A DNA stretch of 16,698 nucleotides. Origin: Chromatiales bacterium. Lineage in GTDB: Bacteria > Pseudomonadota > Gammaproteobacteria > SZUA-152. The notes under the pieces are model-generated. The model worked only from the letters and a program-made list of their open reading frames with translations, was not told the DNA's origin and searched no databases. The DNA lies in the NCBI GenBank assembly GCA_026999335.1, contig JALTPW010000946.1, forward strand, positions 1-16,698, in the 5' to 3' direction. Position numbers and translations under genes: made by a program. How positions within the stretch are numbered: the first letter of the stretch is position 1; each line of letters starts with the position of its first letter. Below, one piece after another: positions 13,631-16,698 of the stretch.

Positions 13631-15709
13631 TTAGCCGCCAGTGCTGGAGAAGTCGTAATCCATGTCGTCTTCCGGGTGTTGCAGATAATAGCCCTGAATG
13701 AAGTTCACCCCGTGTTGCCACAGTACCGCCAGACAAGCCGGATCCTGGACATGCTCGGCAATGGTCTGGAAGCCTTTGCTGCGGCCCAGCTCGGCCACTT
13801 CCTGGATGACCTGCTGACTGTCTTCATTACTGACGTTGGCAATGTGGCTGCCATCGATCTTGAGGAAGTCCACTTGCAGGTGATTGAGATAGGACAGGGA
13901 CTGGGTGGCGCTGCCCACATGATCAAGGGCAAACTTGCAGTGCAATTGTTGCAGGCCAGCAGCGAAGTTCTTTGCCGTGGAGAGGTTCTCTACGGCCGCC
14001 TGTTCGGTGATCTCGAACACCATGCTGTCACCATGCAGACGGGCGGCCTGCAGCAGTTTGCTGATCGAGCCCAGGGTGCCGGGGTCATTCAATGAGGCGG
14101 AAGACAGTTTGATGAAAAACTGCAGCTTCTTGCCCAGCTTGCGCTTGTCGAGCAGGGCGCGGGCGGCATTTCTGACGACCCAACGGTCGATGTCGATCAA
14201 TAGCCCGGCATTTTCGGCGGCAGCGAGAAATTCACCCGGCATAAGCAGTTGGTTGTCCTGATCCAACATGCGTAGTAGAACCTCATAGCGTTCTCCCGGC
14301 TCGGCGTGCAGGCTGACAATGGGCTGATACTGCAGGCTGAAACGATTGTTCTTCAGCGCCAGCTGCAACAAGGCAACCATTTTTTTGTCCGCTTCCAATA
14401 CCGCCAGGACATCCTCTTCCGAGAAAATGTGTACCTGATTGCCGCCCTGTTCACGGGCGATGCCGCAGGCCTGTTCTGCACGACTCAAAGCCTGCTTGGT
14501 ATCTGGCGTGGTTTCATGGATGGGGGCAATGCCAATGCTGAACGTGGTGGTGACGGATTTTTCCTCGATATCGAAAATCTTCTCAGCCAGCGCCTGACGC
14601 AGTTGCTCAGCCAGTTGCTCGGCCTGTGCGCTATCCGAGTTATTGAGAATGATGGTAAACACGGTACCGGCGTAGCGGGCCAGGATGGCATCGCCCGGGC
14701 TGTTGTCGCGCAGCAGTTGGGCGATGTCGGCCAGTACCAGGTCGCTACCGGCAATGCCCAGCGTGTCTTTGATGTTTTTGAAGTCACCGGGTTCCAGGTA
14801 CAGCAGGGTGCCGTGGCCTTCGTTCACCATGGCGCTGGCCAGACTTGTTTTGAGTTCTTCCATGAAGTGTTGGTGATTGAACAGTCCGGTGAGCAGATCC
14901 TGTTGGCGCAGTTGCTGTAACTCCTTCTCCAGCTCTTTATCATGGCTTTTCTGGTGAATCATGATCTGGGTGCAGGGTTCGCCATCCACACTGGCCGGAG
15001 AGAACTGCATGGTCGCTTGAAACTCGTTGCCAGCGGCATGCACAACGTTAAACTCCTGTGTGCCTTCCGGTGTTTCACCCTTGCTCAGGGTGCGCAGGAT
15101 ATCCTTGAATTTCTGCTGTTGGTCGGGGGCGATCATATCCATGACCGGCACGGACTCCAACTCGTCGCGGTCGACATAGCCAAAGATATCCAGGTAACTT
15201 TGGTTGACGTAGACATGCATACCTTCGTGTAGATAGGCCATGGGGTCACGAGAGCTGTCGAGCAACACACGGTTGCGCTTTTCACTTTCCGTGTAAAGAT
15301 TTTTGCATTGCCGGTGGTTGCGACGTTCGCGCAGGTTGTCGATTTCCCGGGCGATCACCAACAGCAGATGATCCTGGGCTTCTTCGTTGATGTAGTCGGC
15401 AGCGCCGGCTTTCAACATCGCCACGATGCTGTCGTTGTCGGTTTGTGGGCCAAAGATGATGCAGGGAATATCCTTGCCGGCCCGTTTGATGGTGGCAGCG
15501 GCATCGAGGGCGCGGTAGTCACCGACCTGCGATGTGGCCAGCAGGATGTCCCAGGCCTGCTCGTCGAGGGCGGATTGCAGGTCTTCGTTGTCCTCGATAT
15601 GGCGGTAGCGCACGGCGAAGCCGGCGTTGCGCAGGTTGCTGGCCAGTGTTTCGGCATCGTTGGATGATTCTTCAAGAATCAGCGGACGGATAACATTCCC
15701 GGTGTCCAA
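13631..15709 (-). CDS. fimX: FimX-like c-di-GMP receptor (REC-PAS-degenerate GGDEF-degenerate EAL)
   Basis: The 692-residue product matches Pseudomonas FimX in order and size. In that family it binds c-di-GMP and promotes type IV pilus assembly with PilZ and PilB at the cell pole. Residues 7-125 are a receiver-like domain with Ala58 where the phospho-Asp is expected. PAS spans about 140-255. The GGDEF domain (about 265-430) has AGTVF at 347-351, so no cyclase activity is expected. The EAL domain (about 440-685) has EVLLR (476-480, the FimX-type EVL), KLS in place of the NxS motif, Glu566 in FEITE, LDHVG instead of DDFG (596-599), Lys617 in LKID, and AEHV. Loss of the second metal Asp predicts a receptor without phosphodiesterase activity. 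The start is TTG, set by AGGAG (15717-15721) seven bases upstream. A perfect dyad lies about 50 bases before the start. Confidence 0.85.
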   Translation of the reverse strand: MDTGNVIRPLILEESSNDAETLASNLRNAGFAVRYRHIEDNEDLQSALDEQAWDILLATSQVGDYRALDAAATIKRAGKDIPCIIFGPQTDNDSIVAMLKAGAADYINEEAQDHLLLVIAREIDNLRERRNHRQCKNLYTESEKRNRVLLDSSRDPMAYLHEGMHVYVNQSYLDIFGYVDRDELESVPVMDMIAPDQQQKFKDILRTLSKGETPEGTQEFNVVHAAGNEFQATMQFSPASVDGEPCTQIMIHQKSHDKELEKELQQLRQQDLLTGLFNHQHFMEELKTSLASAMVNEGHGTLLYLEPGDFKNIKDTLGIAGSDLVLADIAQLLRDNSPGDAILARYAGTVFTIILNNSDSAQAEQLAEQLRQALAEKIFDIEEKSVTTTFSIGIAPIHETTPDTKQALSRAEQACGIAREQGGNQVHIFSEEDVLAVLEADKKMVALLQLALKNNRFSLQYQPIVSLHAEPGERYEVLLRMLDQDNQLLMPGEFLAAAENAGLLIDIDRWVVRNAARALLDKRKLGKKLQFFIKLSSASLNDPGTLGSISKLLQAARLHGDSMVFEITEQAAVENLSTAKNFAAGLQQLHCKFALDHVGSATQSLSYLNHLQVDFLKIDGSHIANVSNEDSQQVIQEVAELGRSKGFQTIAEHVQDPACLAVLWQHGVNFIQGYYLQHPEDDMDYDFSSTGG

Positions 15710-15716
15710 TGAATTA

Positions 15717-15721
15717 CTCCT
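15717..15721 (-). promoter_or_regulatory. Ribosome binding site fixing the TTG start of fimX
   Basis: AGGAG on the minus strand, seven bases from the TTG at 15709-15707. No ATG or GTG in frame nearby offers an alternative, so this site decides the start and implies rather weak, possibly tunable, initiation. Confidence 0.7.
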
Positions 15722-15757
15722 GAGAGGTATTTTTGAGTAGGGTGCTATGCCATATGG

Positions 15758-15781
15758 TGAATTGAATAGACATTCAATTCA
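15758..15781. promoter_or_regulatory. Perfect 10-bp dyad, candidate operator upstream of fimX
   Basis: TGAATTGAAT and ATTCAATTCA are separated by four bases (AGAC). The dyad is centred about 60 bases before the fimX start on the minus strand. A TTGAAT within it, followed 17 bases on by TATGGC, could be a weak -35/-10 pair, so a bound dimeric regulator would cover the promoter. The arms are AT-rich and lack a T-tract, so an operator is more likely than a terminator. No family of regulator can be named from this alone. Confidence 0.5.
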
Positions 15782-15991
15782 ATACGCGACACAAAGTTAG
15801 TTAGTGGTTGTGTGGGCCAGGAGCCTGTGCGAGAACCAGAAGCCTACGGTGGGAAAGCCATTTTGGCCCACTTTCTTCCCGCCCATTTTTGTTAAATATG
15901 AGTCACTGTTCGCCTCAAATGGCCGAAAGAACGGACTCGAAACGGCTTTTTCTCGTGATGACACCTATTCCTGACATTATCACCTTGAAAG
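15782..15991. other. Upstream intergenic region of fimX, no gene seen
   Basis: Part of the 315-base gap between fimX and the next minus-strand gene. A 67-codon plus-strand frame (15808-16011) lacks a ribosome site and protein-like composition. Apart from the dyad on one side and the stem-loop on the other I see nothing here I would name. Confidence 0.3.
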
Positions 15992-16026
15992 AGTACTCCG
16001 CCAATTTATAATCTGGACGGAGTACT
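15992..16026 (-). terminator. Stem-loop at the 3' end of the partial minus-strand gene
   Basis: AGTACTCCG (15992-16000) pairs perfectly with CGGAGTACT (16018-16026). The stem can extend inward by CCA/TGG across one bulged base, leaving an AT-rich loop. The stem overlaps the TAG stop of the minus-strand gene (16025-16027). On that strand the stem is followed only by a short CTTTC, so as an intrinsic terminator it is weak; it may instead protect the mRNA 3' end. Confidence 0.45.
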
Positions 16027-16698
16027 AGAGTATTGACCACACGTCATCAAAGCCTTTCTCTTCCTGCGCAATTTTTTGCATTGAGCCGATTTTGTCCGCT
16101 GAAGTGTCTTCGCTTTCGATCACCGTGAACTCGAATTGTGCAAAGACGCCCGTGCTTTCCAGTATCTTGCTCAGACGGATAAAGGCTTTCTGGCCGTGGA
16201 TGTTGGTGATGATGTTGTCGCCTTCACGCAGCCAGGCATGGGTAATAATCGTGGCGGGTTGCTTGATGCCGCTGAGTTCAGGAAGGATCAGGCTGCGGTT
16301 GTATTTTTTGTTTTCTCCATCCTTGGGAATGGCAGCCGTGGCAATGGCCTCAGCACAGGGTGCCAGTTTCTGAATACCCAGTTCGAGGCCATTTTTCCAG
16401 CTTTTGATGCGGCGGATAATGCCAATGGAAAACTGTTTGGGATCCGATGTATCGTCATTCAGACCGACCAGTTCGCCGACCTGCACGCGTCGTGAGTCCT
16501 TGTCATACTCCACCCGGCCCAACAGACAGTAGCCTCCGGCACTTTCGTTGACACCCTTGCAATCCACCGGTGTAAACAGGGCTTCTTTGCGCCGCCGGTC
16601 GTCTTCCTCGTTGGCTGACATGCTGTAGGTCGAGTTGGAGGCGCGGTAGGTGTAGTCAGGATCCCATATATCCGGGGTATGATTATCGATATTGCTGA
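16025..16698 (-). CDS. Partial protein with PilZ-like module, paralogous to the C-terminus of the 10558 gene (5' end outside window)
   Basis: An ATG at 16621 would give 198 residues, but the frame stays open for 25 more codons to the window edge (including DIWDPDYTYRASNSTYS), so the gene very likely starts outside. Numbering from that ATG, NESAGG (25-30) fits the [DN]xSxxG element of PilZ domains. It is followed by RVQVGELVGL (45-54) and GIIRRIKSWKNGLELGIQKL (67-86), the usual late strands of a PilZ barrel. A second beta-rich part ends in ESTGVFAQFEFTVI (155-168). Order and spacing match residues 463-605 of the protein encoded at 10558-12399. No RxxxR element is seen in the visible part except an Arg-rich run (RRR, 9-11). 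I infer a c-di-GMP-related receptor acting near FimX. There is no signal peptide in view. Confidence 0.65.
   Translation of the reverse strand, partial: SNIDNHTPDIWDPDYTYRASNSTYSMSANEEDDRRRKEALFTPVDCKGVNESAGGYCLLGRVEYDKDSRRVQVGELVGLNDDTSDPKQFSIGIIRRIKSWKNGLELGIQKLAPCAEAIATAAIPKDGENKKYNRSLILPELSGIKQPATIITHAWLREGDNIITNIHGQKAFIRLSKILESTGVFAQFEFTVIESEDTSADKIGSMQKIAQEEKGFDDVWSIL

Noticed and set aside
13386..13634. 82-codon frame between htpX and fimX
   Set aside because: Unlike any protein I know, no ribosome site, and it runs into the fimX 3' end.
13676..14920. Plus-strand frames opposite fimX
   Set aside because: Shadow frames of a clear REC-PAS-GGDEF-EAL gene.
15808..16011. 67-codon frame in the fimX upstream region
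   Set aside because: No ribosome site, unusual composition, and it ends inside the stem-loop.

Overview
The window reads as chromosomal DNA of a gammaproteobacterium with a fairly GC-rich core. Evidence: an xseB-ispA pair, both topoisomerase IV genes (parE, parC), htpX, and a gene closely matching FimX of the type IV pilus/c-di-GMP system of Pseudomonas and Xanthomonas. I cannot name a genus. No rRNA, tRNA or CRISPR array was seen.

Layout. (1) 1-873: the 3' part of an autotransporter beta-barrel gene, convergent with xseB-ispA on the minus strand (1002-2137). A long imperfect hairpin of REP type lies between the two 3' ends. (2) 2394-4292 parE and 8011-10266 parC, same strand, separated by 3.7 kb of accessory DNA. 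(3) The accessory block, 4297-7997: two REP-associated tyrosine transposase (RAYT) units about 90% identical in protein, each bracketed by exact inverted copies of a 29-bp GTAG-headed REP. Between them sits a cold-shock/membrane/excalibur fusion gene. After them come a small orphan ORF and a more AT-rich GT1-type glycosyltransferase gene enclosed by two direct copies of a second, 63-bp double-palindrome repeat. (4) 10558-12399: a large protein with PilZ-type c-di-GMP motifs, then htpX (12467-13354). (5) Minus strand: a 692-residue response receiver-PAS-GGDEF-EAL protein whose degenerate motifs match FimX (13631-15709), and a partial gene running off the right edge (16025-16698).

Working together. 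Topoisomerase IV decatenates chromosomes, HtpX does membrane-protein quality control, and XseB/IspA serve DNA repair and isoprenoid synthesis. The right end looks like a c-di-GMP reception neighbourhood. It has a FimX-like protein predicted to bind rather than make or break c-di-GMP, flanked by two proteins that I infer share the same C-terminal module, a PilZ-like part followed by a second part ending in an STG motif.

The most interesting points are the REP/RAYT island between parE and parC, the glycosyltransferase cassette between direct repeats, the shared module around fimX, and a perfect 10-bp dyad just upstream of fimX.
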